From contig JAJEKV010000008.1 of assembly GCA_021234155.1 (NCBI GenBank), positions 15,749,752 to 15,813,751 of the forward strand: 64,000 bases of DNA. The letters run 5' to 3'. Below, piece by piece: positions 11,040-22,447 of this stretch (the stretch's first letter is position 1; each line of letters starts with the position of its first letter). A program made the position numbers and the translations under genes. The stretch comes from Isoetes taiwanensis. Taxonomy: Eukaryota > Streptophyta > Lycopodiopsida > Isoetales > Isoetaceae. Under the pieces are notes generated by a model. That model ran no database searches, was not told where the DNA came from, and worked only from the letters and a program-made list of their open reading frames with translations.

Positions 11040-12556
11040 GGTTTGAAAGCTTAAGAAAGCTTGCAACATAGAGGATTCTAAAGTTTTCCTCATTGTGTCA
11101 AAATTATCATCCTCCCGGTTGGCATTATTAGCAGCATGATGAGGACTGGATAGATGTTCCCTAGGAAGTGGTTCCACCTGGAGAACACATAAAAGTTTGT
11201 ACTCAATGAGCTATCTAAATGTCTTGACATGACATCAAACTATCTGAACTTTCAAAACAGATCTCTATCATGTTTTGCTCCCATGATTCTTATAGAGGCC
11301 ATGACATAGTCACCACATTCCTCCCTTATTATCTATGCCCATTCATTCAATTTATTGTCTTACATCCATTAAGCAACCATATCATGAACTAGGTTAATTG
11401 GCTAATATCACACAGAATTTAGACATTAACAGTTAGCAAACCACCAGCTGCCCACTCCAGTCCTACACTTGTAAGACCTGCCTCTATTCCTTGAGTTTCC
11501 TCAAGTTGAAAGGGGAAGCAACATGTTTCTTAACATAGCCATATGCTACCCACTGGTGGATTGACCCCCCACAATCATAACTTCGCTACTTCGGGTTCCA
11601 CGGGTTCCACGGGTTCCACATATGTGTCCAGCGTGTCCTGCGTGTCCAGCGTTTCGCTCTGCTATAATTGTGTCAGGTCCACATAGGCATATCCTATGTG
11701 TTTACAATGCTTACTGTTAATTGCAATCAACCTATGTTAATTAAACATCGGTTACATTTTTTTATTATATATTTCACATTCCAATATCACAAGTTCATGT
11801 ATATACAAACATTAATCCCAAATTAATCACAAGGAAAAATAGAGATTATGTCATGGTCCTCCTTCAGGGCTGGAAAGCAATTGTTATGAGTGTAACAATT
11901 GGGTATAATGATTATTTTGTGGCGTGTACACACCCTGATATAAGACAAATTATTGCCTTCCATGACCATTACTCAGTAGATACACTGACACTGTCTATTT
12001 CCTCACCTCTAACCCTTGTACTGATGGAAAATAGTGAATTGCTATTTTCTATGTGACAGAAGATTCTAGGTTAAAAGTTCCAATTTTTTAGTTACATTGT
12101 GAGTTACTCGAGGAGGTGACAAAGTCCTAAATGTCAAAAGGAAATGGATAAAGACTCTAATACAAAGCAGTAACAACACAGGTTCTATCTTTACTAGGTG
12201 ATAAACAATCTCGAACTACCTCCTCCCTTTTTTTTTTTTTTTTAATAACACGATACTTTGTCCCATGAGTCATTGAAGCAATCATACCTCCAATGTAACT
12301 CCATTTATTGGATAGGAATATAACTATTATACTCAATGGTTTACACCTACCCATACCATACTATAAGATATTCCAACCATGTTCAATCAATTTTGTATAT
12401 TTCTATCACAGGTTCCATGGTAAAAAGGTGCTACAATTTGGAAAAAGAAATGGCCATTATACCTTGGACATAATATGCTTGCATTGAAAATCAACTTGTG
12501 TTGGCTTATCCTCTGAAATTATTGTAAATAAGGATTACTTGAATTCAGTTCCCACT

Positions 12557-12587
<31 letters not shown>

Positions 12588-12608
12588 CAAACAATAGCTA
12601 GGTTCAAC
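11040..12608. other. unrelated filler in place of gag, protease and front of RT
   Basis: Between the RT breakpoint and the primer-binding site there is about 1.6 kb without a retroelement frame. It is AT-rich, has poly(T) runs (12228-12243 and 12560-12588), and has a small tandem repeat of GGGTTCCAC (about 11593-11620) followed by GTGTCC-type repeats. It may be captured host sequence or a later replacement. No gene was recognised in it. Confidence 0.6.
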
Positions 12609-12629
12609 CCGTGACTGGCTCTGATACCA
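12609..12629 (-). promoter_or_regulatory. primer-binding site (initiator Met tRNA)
   Basis: On the minus strand, TGGTATCAGAGC (12629-12618) lies four bases from the inner end of the 12634-14055 LTR. It is the complement of the 3' end of plant initiator methionine tRNA, and it fixes the element orientation as minus. Confidence 0.9.
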
Positions 12630-12633
12630 ATTT

Positions 12634-14055
12634 TGTGACGGTCCTTCGCCCGACACTTGCTATTACAGAAATACTTCACACAAAGCCTAAGATCTCACGG
12701 GTGCAGAACCTACACGTCGTCCCCTAGTCCCAAGTAATATGTTGCGGTCTCCCTAAGCTACGGGTCTCTAGCTCGGGGAAAAACCTTCACCTAGAAGCAA
12801 CTCGACGTGACCAGCGTCGAATCCGCACTAGCGAGCTTCGTCAGTGCCCACTCGCTAGTGTTGAGTGCTTAACACCCGTGGCCTCGGTTTCTGCTTATTC
12901 TCCCCGGAGAGTTGTGGGCAGACCAAGGTGCAACTAGGCTAGCAACATTATGAAAGTACAATTCCATTTAGCTGTCAAATTTGACATTTTACTTGTTCTA
13001 TGTATTGCCGTTCTAATATTTGTAAGGTGTATCTATAAGCAACTCAAGACACCCTAACTCATAAAGATTGACATAATTTTATCCATAAGCTATAAGTAAA
13101 TATCAAAAGACTTTGAAAACAAAGATAAATATCTTGAATAAACAATCTCAAAACTTTCGACTTTGTGTAGGCTTGAACCCTTGCCATCAAGCCAAGAGAC
13201 CAAGCCCTTAACCACTAAACCAAACTACCTTTTATTTTTTAAAAGAAGCTCGTTCAACTCTTAAACTCTTAAACTCTTAAACTCTATAATGGAACGAAAT
13301 AATAGAAGAATTATCTTTTAATTACAGCAAACCCTAACGGGATTTACAAATGATCGACTACGTGGAAGGATTCGAGATCGGGGGGGCGGCCAACCTATTT
13401 ATTATCTGTTTTGATTCTTTGTGTGGATATTTTAAGTAGACTAGGTTCGAGATCCTTTCGATTTATCATGCGAAGCGGAGACAAAGCCGAGGCAAAGCCA
13501 AGAGAAAACGATTCGAGAAGGGCCGTCTTGCCGGATGAATGCACTTGTTACTATTAGATCTAATCTATTGCCCCCGTGAATCCGACTCCCTCGATTTTGT
13601 TCGGTATAAGCGAGGGCCGGCTGGTTGTAATTTATTGATGATTTGAGGAGGAAGCTACCAGATCTAGTCTTTGGATTAAATAGGGATTTCGGCCCTTGGG
13701 CTCATAGAAGAACCCATCGATTCATAGTTTAAAGCGGGATGCTATTGTTTTTTTCTTCTCGATGCCCACGACCAATAGTTACCCTTTGTTCTTCTATATC
13801 GTATATGATGATTATCTCTTCTTAAGAAAACATCAAACACAATCTTACCTCTAGATCGCTTTCTCGAATTTCTACTTGTCTCTCCCTCTTTTATTCGGAG
13901 ATCCTTCTCCTCCTCCCCTTTCTCACGTTTCTTTTTCCTTCCCTAATTCCAACTTCCTTCCATTACTTCATGGCCACATCACCCCTTATGCCACGCCATC
14001 CCTTAATTATTTAGTATAGCTTAGAACATACAACCACAATAAAATTCACATCACA
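12634..14055 (-). repeat. LTR of gypsy element (5' LTR in element orientation)
   Basis: 1422 bp with the same TGTGACGG start and CATCACA end as its partner. Between about 13345 and 13900 nearly every difference from the partner falls on a CAG or CTG site. Examples are TCGATGCC here against TCTGATGCC at 8381, and ATCGTATATG against ATCTGTATATG. Confidence 0.95.
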
Positions 14056-14629
14056 GTGGCAACTCCTTCACAGATGTCTGCGGGTTAATGTACTGGTTCA
14101 TAAGTTTTATTCCCGCATTTCAGAACTCTGCCCACTGTGTAAGCGGCAAGTTGAGAGTCTCGAGCACTGCTTCTTTCTATGTGACCAAGTTCCGCCAGTT
14201 TGGTCATGGTTACTATCTCTCTTCCATGTGGCCTTGACTAGCCAACATGTGCTTCTTGCCATTTATCCTTCCACTTGGAACAGCTTGCAGCAACAGGCTT
14301 TTCACTTAGCTTCCGGCTGGTTGTTGTGGTCTGTTTGGAAAAGAAAGCAGTTGTATATCTTCAGAGGCTTATCAATTAGTATCGACCAACTTCTTCACGA
14401 GGCACAAGACAGATTGGTGAAGGTATAATGTTCTCAGCTTGCTCCTGAGAAAAAACATTTGATTTTTGAGGATTATTTGGATATCTTATCTTGTGCATAG
14501 ACAGGTAGGTGGCTGCACTCAGTGGATTATCTTTGTCTACTGAGATTTTATTCTTGTCTTTGCATCTATGTATGTACTTCTTCTGGAATATTGAATAAGA
14601 GTTTGTCGTCCTTCAAAAAAAAAAAACAC
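14056..14629 (+). pseudogene. LINE ORF2 C-terminal part, right half, with poly(A) tail
   Basis: This continues the LINE broken at 7260. The frame resumes with the zinc-binding motif of zf-RVT (cysteines in ELCPLCKRQ, followed by EHCFFLC), then the conserved WLLWSVWKRKQLYIF at about 14310. The sequence ends with a poly(A) run near 14617-14628, the normal 3' end of an L1-type element. A short region of overlapping frames shows decay. Confidence 0.85.
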
Positions 14630-14708
14630 AGCCCACACAAGCGATTTTTCCCGCGCGATACAGGGCATTATAAAAATTATATGGATGCCCGTTTAATTCA
14701 GACACAGG

Positions 14709-16247
14709 TTACATCATTCTTATAAAGCCCTTATGGGGGGAGAAGCCAGGAGAGTAGTATTGATATAAGATGTATTCCCCCATAAAAGTGTCCGATGCAC
14801 GAGCCACCACCTTATCTACTGCGTCTTCATTTTGGAATAAAATGAGGAAGAAGTTTCCACCTAATGCCTTTAGAGATCCATACTGAGGCAATCCTAACCT
14901 TTTCAAGTGTGTTGACAGCCACAATTCTAGTTTACGAATGTAAAGAATCCTATAACAGATCGTGATACCAAGTTCTCTACCACTTTTACATGCATACCAT
15001 GATCTATCTCTGCTATTGGAAAGACTCCTCATCTACTTCCATATTTCCCGCACTTTCAGCTCCATATTTTTCAAGGTGGCCTTTATTTAATTTGCCCAGA
15101 TCTTGGGCAAAACCTGCTTCTACTGTTTTAAGTGCTGCATCTACTCTCAAACTCCTGGCTGTTTTCATTGGCACATTGTTCTTTATCCACTCTGAGAATC
15201 TAGGCTTGCTATAGTGTCATTGTTTTTCCAAGCCTCTCTGACGTTACTCCTTACTCCTCCACTACTTAAGTCTGGATTTGCATTGTTGTTATGCCCTTCT
15301 TCAGTTGCAGTTTTGGTAGCGTATGTGGTATGTGGAGACAGTTTATTAGCCTCTTTGCTTTGATGAAATATTCCCCCTCTTGTGATGCTCTCTGCCCTAC
15401 GATTCTCTTCCATTATAGCGTCTACCATTCCTGATGCTTTGTGCTTCGCCTCTGCTAGTTTTTTATTTGCTTCCATTTCTTTCTTGTTTACTTCAATTTC
15501 TACTTCTTCCATAGGTGAAGCTTCCATGGATGAATTTGACCCGCTAGATTGTATGGGTTTTTTCTGTCCACATGCACTATCTCCTGTCCCTGCCCCTAAC
15601 ATTGCAGCTTTCAATTTTCGGATAGCTCCGATAGCGCTAACACTTGCCTTGGCAGCCAGATCTTCCCCTGCAATTGCTTTACCTACTCCATTGTCTTTTG
15701 CTCCCTTTGGGGAATGGTCTATACTATGTGAAGCAGAAGCGGCAGCAAAAGAGCCAAGATTTATATCAGACAGTTTAGGGAGGTGATTTACCTTGTGCAG
15801 GGCAGAAGCCCCAATTACTGGATCAGGATTGATGGAAGCCCCATCTTCTGGGGACGATTTACCGACCCCTGAATCCGGCCATTTGGCTTTTGTCCAGCCT
15901 GAACTGACGCTGGCAGGGCGAATAGGAGGCCATGGGGCCCCGTTATGCACACTTGGGTCGAACCCAGGTCGGTTCTCGACAGCCTCCAAGGCTGCCGCTA
16001 CTGCTGCGTTCATTCCTTCCCTACTGCTGCAAAGTGCCCCATTCTTCCCTTTGCTTCCTCCACTTTTATTCCTTTCTATCTCAACACTTATCCTTGTCTG
16101 GAGCTCATCACTAGCATCGATTCCGCCCAATCTCTCTCCGAAAGTTGGGGCTTTTGCTAAATTTGCATTCCTTACAGGTTGTAGCAGTGCTGGGCGATTT
16201 GTGGAGGCGTTACCTGGGCCCCCTCGATCAAAATCTGCATCTGCAAC
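14709..16247 (-). pseudogene. LINE ORF1 fragment (DUF4283-type)
   Basis: Two minus-strand frames form one decayed ORF1. The upstream part (16130-15183, open to about 16247) is Ser/Ala/Gly-rich, with GERLGGIDASDELQTR and a KK/EE-rich stretch near residue 225 (VNKKEMEANKKLAEAKHKAS). The downstream part (15032-14709) holds a DUF4283-like RNA-binding region: LKRLGLPQYGSLKALGGNFF, FQNEDAVDKV and YSPGFSPHKG. The expected zinc knuckle is missing and no ORF2 follows, so the copy is truncated. Its 5' side stops exactly where the repeat at 16247 begins. Confidence 0.7.
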
Positions 16248-16455
16248 AGGCTTGTGTTTGAGAGCGAAGAAGAAGTAAAGGCTGAAATATGGGGCACCTA
16301 CCTAAGTCTACACTAGGACGTCCAAGAGAGTAGTGCAAGAAGGAGCCATGTAGCTATCCTCATCTCAGATTTGCAGATGGGTGCACCCCTGCCATGTGGC
16401 TGTGTATCATTCCCTTAAAGTAAATAAAGTCTATTTTTTATCTCTCAAAAAAAAA
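16247..16455 (+). mobile_element. 200-bp poly(A)-tailed repeat, copy 1
   Basis: The body (16247-16446), from CAGGCTTGTGTTTGAGAG to TTATCTCTC, is followed by a poly(A) run. It matches 31437-31637 with about three differences and has exactly the same left end. No pol III A or B box was seen. It is either a SINE or a shared short 3' end of a LINE family. Confidence 0.7.
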
Positions 16456-19400
16456 TAGCAACCGCGGCTGCCCATTCCTGCGCCTGCGCCAAAATTGCCA
16501 CGTCAGCATCCATTGGCCATTCTATATAGCTTAATTCTTGTGACCATGAGTTGTTAACTATATGAAGTACAATCTCATATTTTCTTGGAGTGTTCATAAG
16601 TTATATCAACTTCCAACTTTAATAGAGAATTACTTGTACATAATTTTTGACAAAATTATATGTTGAAATGCTCTAAAATCATCAAGAGGGTAATGAATGA
16701 TGTATTCTACTTATATCTACATAGAAAATTACCCTATCAACTTGCATATAGTGTAATTAGGATTTAACCATGCAATTAACTAGATTTAAAGTTGATGTAC
16801 AACAACATGATTAACATATTAGAGGTTAAAGATTTGAGTTAATTTCAAAATTATAAGCTGAAGGCTGAGCATTTCCATAGCTAGTGATGTTTATTGATGA
16901 ATGAAAGTGAAGATCTTGAAGTTTAACTACGAGAATCAATAATTAGACCATTTGACCTTTGATGCGTCTTTTCTCATCTTTGTAGAGAACACGCTACATT
17001 TCTCTAAATAAGCCTTCCAAATGGTTCAATAATATGACAAGGGGCATATATATAGGTCCAATATGTAGATTATGTAGCCTTCCTGCAAAAAAATATGGAG
17101 AAACGTAGTTATTTCTTACTCTGGTATATCTATTGCTGCTACAAAGCATTGGAGTTTTAGTAGGATAATGTTATATATAGGTCATCTTTCATGTACACTA
17201 TATTTCTCATGAATGCGGGCCTTCCTTTGTGATATAACTCTCAATTTTCATACTGAAATAACATATTATTTGGAAGATACGAATATAATTAAGCATGGAC
17301 CATTTATAGTCCATAACTAGTCCAATTGTATAGAGCATATATCTCTCTCTAGCTCTTTGTCCCTATAATAATACCATGGTTTCTTACATTTAATAATATA
17401 ATTTTTGAAAGGTGTGAGCGGAAGTCCATGTAGATTCAATTGATGAATAAGTACCCCATAAATTCACAGTTGTTTGTGCTTAAACATTGCCCTCAAATTA
17501 TGCAAGCTCGTCTAACCAACCAATTTTACCCTATAAAGAACTGTACACATAATCTCTATTCTAAAGTTGGGATCAAAATTGATTAAGATGTTGCCTCTAT
17601 TAATTTTTAAACTTCCAATCCTGTGGACCAATAATGGTCTGCAGTGAAACCGCACATAGCAGTCTAACTTGACTTTTTATGGCCGTAAACTTTCATATTT
17701 TTCTTTGAACTTTTTTGCATTGATTTTATAACATGGGACATTTTGAGAATGTGACTTTTCAAAGTCACATCTCGAGGCATAAATCTAGAATAAACATAGA
17801 AGACATATTTGAAGTTAATGCTATAAAGATAAATCCAAATCTCAAGGTTATTGTTTTTTTTTTGAAGGACAAATCTCAAGGTTATGATCAACAAATATTT
17901 TCAACTCAAGTAAATCAGAACCTAGTCATATCCCAAAATTGAACTTGAGATTGATTAACATAAGGAAGTTATTTACTTTAAATGGAAGTATGAACCAGTA
18001 ATGGGCTCAGGTACAGAAACCTTTCTTGATTTCTTGTAATCATGTCTTTTGCGTTTTTAATAAGCTTGTTTTTGCATTGGTTTCATATAATTTTAAACTT
18101 TCATACTATGATTTTTTGGAGGACATCATAGAGTAATTTTTGCTCTATATACGGAAATATTAATTATTATTAGAAGTTTTCTAAAATTGAGATAAAAAAT
18201 GAAAGCTCAAATATCAAATTCAAAGCCCGCCAATATTTTTATGGGATGGAGGAACTTGTCAATTGCTTATATATCAAATATTTGCTCAAAATGTAGTTCC
18301 TTGTAAAAGTTGTTGTATTTAAACTACAACTGCTGGGAACTATAATTGGTTCTAAGGAGGCAGAAAGTAGTTTTGACCCTGTCATGTTTGAATAACCCTT
18401 CTTTCTTCACAGACTTCGGATTGACATGTGGTTTTTTGTGTCTTTTTCTCTATCTCGTGTAGAAAAATATTATGGTAATAAAAAAATTTGAAAAAATCTT
18501 TTTGTCGAAATAGTTTGACTTTATTTAAACATGAACCTTTTGGTACTTGACCCCCTGAGTTTGTTAGAGCATAACTTACAAGAATGGAGGTGTATATATT
18601 TTTAGATATTTTTCTAGCAGAGCATGACTGTCATATATGAACTCCTGGGAAGGGTTCGAATAGATTTTGTGCCGTTGATTTTATACAAATTTTAAAGTGA
18701 ACAATGCAGATGGACCATTTTTGGTCCATCATGGGACAACTTTAGTGTTAGCTGCCAATGTATAGTAAAATGACATATATACTTTGAAACAAGAGAGATA
18801 AGCAAGGATCAAAGCTAAAGAACAACTGTAATATTAGCAGATCATATATCTGCATGCAGCTTTGCAGTCCCATTATTGTAAATATCAGAGCTTGAAAAAA
18901 AAATGATATTACTTGACATGTATCTTTTGATGTAGATAATGTAGAAAAGCTTCTCTACTTGTACAATTCATCCATCATCATAAGTAAAGCGTAAAGAAAC
19001 TTGTCATGTAGAACTTGGATGGAAAATCCTTCCAATATATATTCCTCGTCTATTCTTCAGCAAAAACTAATTCCACAAGCAAAGAAAGACACAAAGGGAA
19101 GAGAAGCCTGGTACCTGCAACTAATCAATACTACGTTAGCATGAAAATGATAATGTAGCAAGGGTCAAAAAGTACAATAGACTTCTCGGTTCATCACCGA
19201 TCACCATTTGTATCCTCTTTGTCCATTAATTAGAGAAAGCAAGAAAAATGGATTGTAAAACGAATTTGTAGACTGAAATATAAGAATATTATAAGATATA
19301 TATGACCAAATGAATAGAATAAATCTATTTAAACTTTAGTTATTGCAAAAACATGCTATCATGGTAGAGCAAAAAACTAGAAATTTGGCCATGATGATCT

Positions 19401-19586
19401 CATACCTTTTGGATTTAGAAAACAGATATAGCAAACCTTATTGCATGTCTTCATATGCTTAGTATAAGAGCATCGTCCATACTATGGTTAAACGCTTGTG
19501 CCCCATACAAAGGGCACCTCATGCAAGAGCATCGTGCAACTATGAGTTAAACTCTGGCTCATGGACAGGCAAGATCTAAAGAAGAA
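16456..19586. other. AT-rich intergenic stretch
   Basis: About 3.1 kb with no coding frame of note. A phrase near 18715-18755 (TTTTGGTCCATC, then GGGACAACTTTAGTGTTA) recurs in diverged form near 32070-32120, which suggests a shared old repeat. Nothing else was recognised. Confidence 0.5.
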
Positions 19587-21220
19587 ATGAGTTCTCAGCA
19601 TCAAGCACAGAATGATAATCCCCAAGATCCCCCCACAAGTGCTGGGGTCCCAACGAGCCACCCCACTGCTCTTGTAACAACTACCCCATGTGCTCCAAGT
19701 CGGGGAGTAGAAACCCCTAACACTAGCAACACGGCATCTCCAACCAAGAGACCTACATCAGATCCTATCATCTCTACAACTGCTGAGGGGTCGTAAAAAA
19801 CAGAAGGTCAAACTTGGGAAGTGGGAGGGGCCAGGCAAAAAGGGAGAACCAGAAATATTGCTCGAAAAAGCGGAGGGCCTCGCCCAAAGTCCCCTCCTCA
19901 GATGTCTCTCAGCACTCAAATTGTCTCTAAGGTAAACAATCCTTTCTCTCAGTACATTAAAGAAGTAATGAATTCAGAGGAGGCATTGCCAGAAAAGGTG
20001 AAAGAAAATCGAGAAGATATTGTAGTATGCGGAGAGTTGGCTGCTATAGGGAGTGCCCTCCCACCACACAAGAATCTGTGGGTAGACCTCCCAATGGAAG
20101 ATGAGAATGGGATTGTGGGTATCGCTGCAGTAAAAGATACCTCTAGTGCAGGCACTTTGATCGCCTGGAAGAAGGACGTAAAAGTATGTGATTCACAGGT
20201 AGACAGGTTTGGTAGGTGGGCTATAATTCTATGGCATCATGAAGGTAGAATATGGGGTTTGGTGAATATTTATGCCCATAACAACCCCAGGGGCAGAGGT
20301 GCTCTCTATGAGCCACTCTCAGACATAGATTGAAAAGCTTTGGAAGTCAGGTAGCTTGGCTTATGGCAGGGGATTTTAATATGGTGGAGGCTGTCGAGGA
20401 TAGACAAGGGGTGATATGGGCTTCATGGAGCTAGACGGAGATAAGGGATTCACATGGTGCAATGGATGGCTGGGAACAGGGAGGACGTATGCAAGGCATG
20501 ATAGATGCTATATGAATGACGTGGCTTTCTCCATCCTCCCAAACCTTCAAAGGTCCAATCAATTAAAGAATGCTATCTCCGATCATAATCCACAGGTGAT
20601 ATCTACTAAGAAATGTCAGTTTAGCACTTCTAAAACAGTATTCAAATTAAATACCAGATATTTGAAAGACCCAGATTTTGTGGAGTCTTGCAAAAGCATA
20701 TGGCAAACGGCTTTTAGAATGGGTTCTGGTATGTAAACCATGATAACAGCTCTTTCAAATATAAAAAATTATGCCAAAAGCTGGGGTAGAGCTAAAGTGC
20801 AAAAAGAAAGGGAAGAATTGGATATCCTTTATGGCCAACTCCTCTCTCTTAGAGCATTGGGCCCCAATGATGGGATGGAGGAGAAAAGGATAATAAAATA
20901 GATAAAGACAATAGAAGAGGTCAAGATAGCTGAAAATAGATGTAAAGCAGGATTGACCTGGCTAAAAGAAGCTGATAAATGCACAAAGTTCTTCTTTAAG
21001 ACAACTAAAGAAAAGAAAAGATCCTCCACATTATCATCCATCACTCATAACGATGGTTCAATTCTCAATTCTCCAGGAGATCTCAAAAGGTATTTATATA
21101 ACCATTTCAAAGCTTTCTTTGGAGAATACAATTTACCATTTCAAGAGACCTTTGAAGAGCTGGTGGTCTCAAAAGTCTCACCTATAATAGACTCTAGTCA
21201 GCAAGACATACTAAGTCTTC
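19587..21220 (+). pseudogene. L1-type LINE, 5' part (endonuclease to start of RT region)
   Basis: A Pro/Ser/Thr-rich leader (19587-19795) precedes a frame ending in an endonuclease/exonuclease/phosphatase fold: AGTLIAWKKDVKV, DRFGRWAIILW and GLVNIYAHNNP. A frame change brings MAGDFNMVE and the C-terminal EEP end with AISDHNPQ near 20572, where the catalytic Asp-His survives. The following segment (RCKAGLTWLKEADKCTKFFF, about 20940-21010) is the conserved linker before RT. Frameshifts and stops make it non-functional. It is cut at 21220 by an LTR element after TCTTC. Confidence 0.85.
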
Positions 21221-22020
21221 TGATATGTTTTAAGGATTTTTAAGGATATTATCCACTCCGCTCAATAGTTAATAGGTAGAATGCAGAAGAAATAATCCTC
21301 AGGGTCTTAATACGGCTCTTCTCAAGAGCAATTGTACATGGTTTGCACAACCAGATATGAAGCGTCCAGTTTCCACCCAATCGGATCCAGGGATTAAGGC
21401 ATTTTCCAAGGGATTTAGAGAAAGAAAAGATCGAGGCTTATTTCCCTTCAGCACATGATCTTCTTCCAATTTACAACAACATTAAGGCTTGATAAGCTCA
21501 CACAAGGAAAACCTATAAGGATTAAAGGCTCGTTCAATCTCCGGCTGCACAAGAAAGATAATAACCTCAAAATCTGTATCCCAAGCTGCTTTGAATCTCA
21601 GCAAGTCGGATTCAGGAAATATCCCAAGCTGCTTTGAATCTCAGCAGGTCGGATTCAGGAAGCAATGAAGCACATGCCGATTTGCTGGTGCCGGATTTGC
21701 TGAGAGAGATCTCTGCCTTTTGGATCTGTGCCATCCGCTTCCTTCATAACATCTCAACCCCTTTCTTCCTGTTAAAAAGGCCTGTTCACGTTGCTATTCT
21801 GGTGCGCCCAAATCGTCCCCCTTTTGCTAAAAAAGATGCATGAGCTTTCCTTTGAAATATCGTTCTTTTTTATAGAGATAATTGCATGAGGCTTTCCTAT
21901 TCTTTTGCTTGAAATATTTGAGTATGATTTCTTGCCCCTTTTGTCATTTATTGATATCCCTATGCCCCATTGCCTTAATCCCTTACTATTGGATCACTCC
22001 CCCTAGCATGCTCCATATCA
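21221..22020 (-). repeat. LTR of gag-only element (3' LTR in element orientation)
   Basis: 800 bp, TGATATGTTTTAAGG to GCTCCATATCA. It contains a short internal direct repeat (AAGCTGCTTTGAATCTCAGCA at about 21583 and 21630). Only scattered substitutions separate it from the partner, for example CATCCGC against CGTCCGC. Confidence 0.95.
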
Positions 22021-22037
22021 AATTCCATCCCTTCTTT
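22021..22037 (-). promoter_or_regulatory. polypurine tract of gag-only element
   Basis: Next to the LTR inner end, the minus strand reads AAAGAAGGGATGGAATT, the expected position and purine content. Confidence 0.65.
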
Positions 22038-22159
22038 AAGAAGATCGTTCGCGATCTTTTGAATACACTTGAGATGGGTCCATCCCTTCTCAAGATAATT
22101 GCTCCTAAAACAAATTGCATCGAAGGGTTCCCTAGTCCTGCAAATGTAATCAACAGTTA

Positions 22160-22277
22160 TGGATATCCGCGTACTTCCGCAGTACGATATACCCTTGTAC
22201 CTCCGCGGTACCACTTGATTGTATCTCCATGATACAGTATCTCCACGATACCCAATCATTGTATCTCCGCGATACTG
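22160..22277. repeat. cluster of five short palindromic hairpins
   Basis: Five imperfect palindromes of about 15 bp follow one another: GTACTTCCGCAGTAC, GTACCTCCGCGGTAC, GTATCTCCATGATAC, GTATCTCCACGATAC and GTATCTCCGCGATAC. They share the form GTAYCTCCRYGRTAC with 6-bp arms. They lie between the end of gag and the polypurine tract of the gag-only element. Similar motifs at this place elsewhere in the genome would show a conserved role. Confidence 0.85.
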
Positions 22278-22447
22278 TTGTAAATTTTGTCAGGCCTATT
22301 GCTACAACTACAATTACCATTCTTCAAAATTTACATCTAATGCACCATGCTTGCATAATAGTTTAATTTTCATTCCACACAAAAAAAAACGAACATACAA
22401 ATCAGAGCTTACAAATCTTATCCTAAGAGATGTAATTTTTTACTATT

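Larger units (their letters stand above)
7261..14055 (-). mobile_element. Ty3/gypsy-type LTR retrotransposon, complete ends, coding on minus strand
   Basis: The element is 6.8 kb, bounded by LTRs (7261-8678 and 12634-14055) that begin TGTGACGG and end CATCACA. It is flanked by a 5-bp target duplication GTGGC (7256-7260 and 14056-14060), which shows where it entered the LINE. A primer-binding site and purine tract lie next to the LTRs in minus orientation. The order RT-RNase H, integrase, C-terminal domain marks it as Ty3/gypsy. It lacks gag, protease and the front of RT, which are replaced by unrelated DNA (about 11040-12608), so it cannot be autonomous. Confidence 0.95.

Noticed and set aside
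12228-12588. Poly(T) runs inside the gypsy element read as LINE tails
   Set aside because: No LINE coding sequence adjoins them in either orientation and no target duplications were seen. They may be simple A/T runs in the filler DNA.
15793-16278. 161-codon plus-strand frame
   Set aside because: It lies antisense to the LINE ORF1, whose motifs and composition explain the open frame. No domain is visible on the plus strand.
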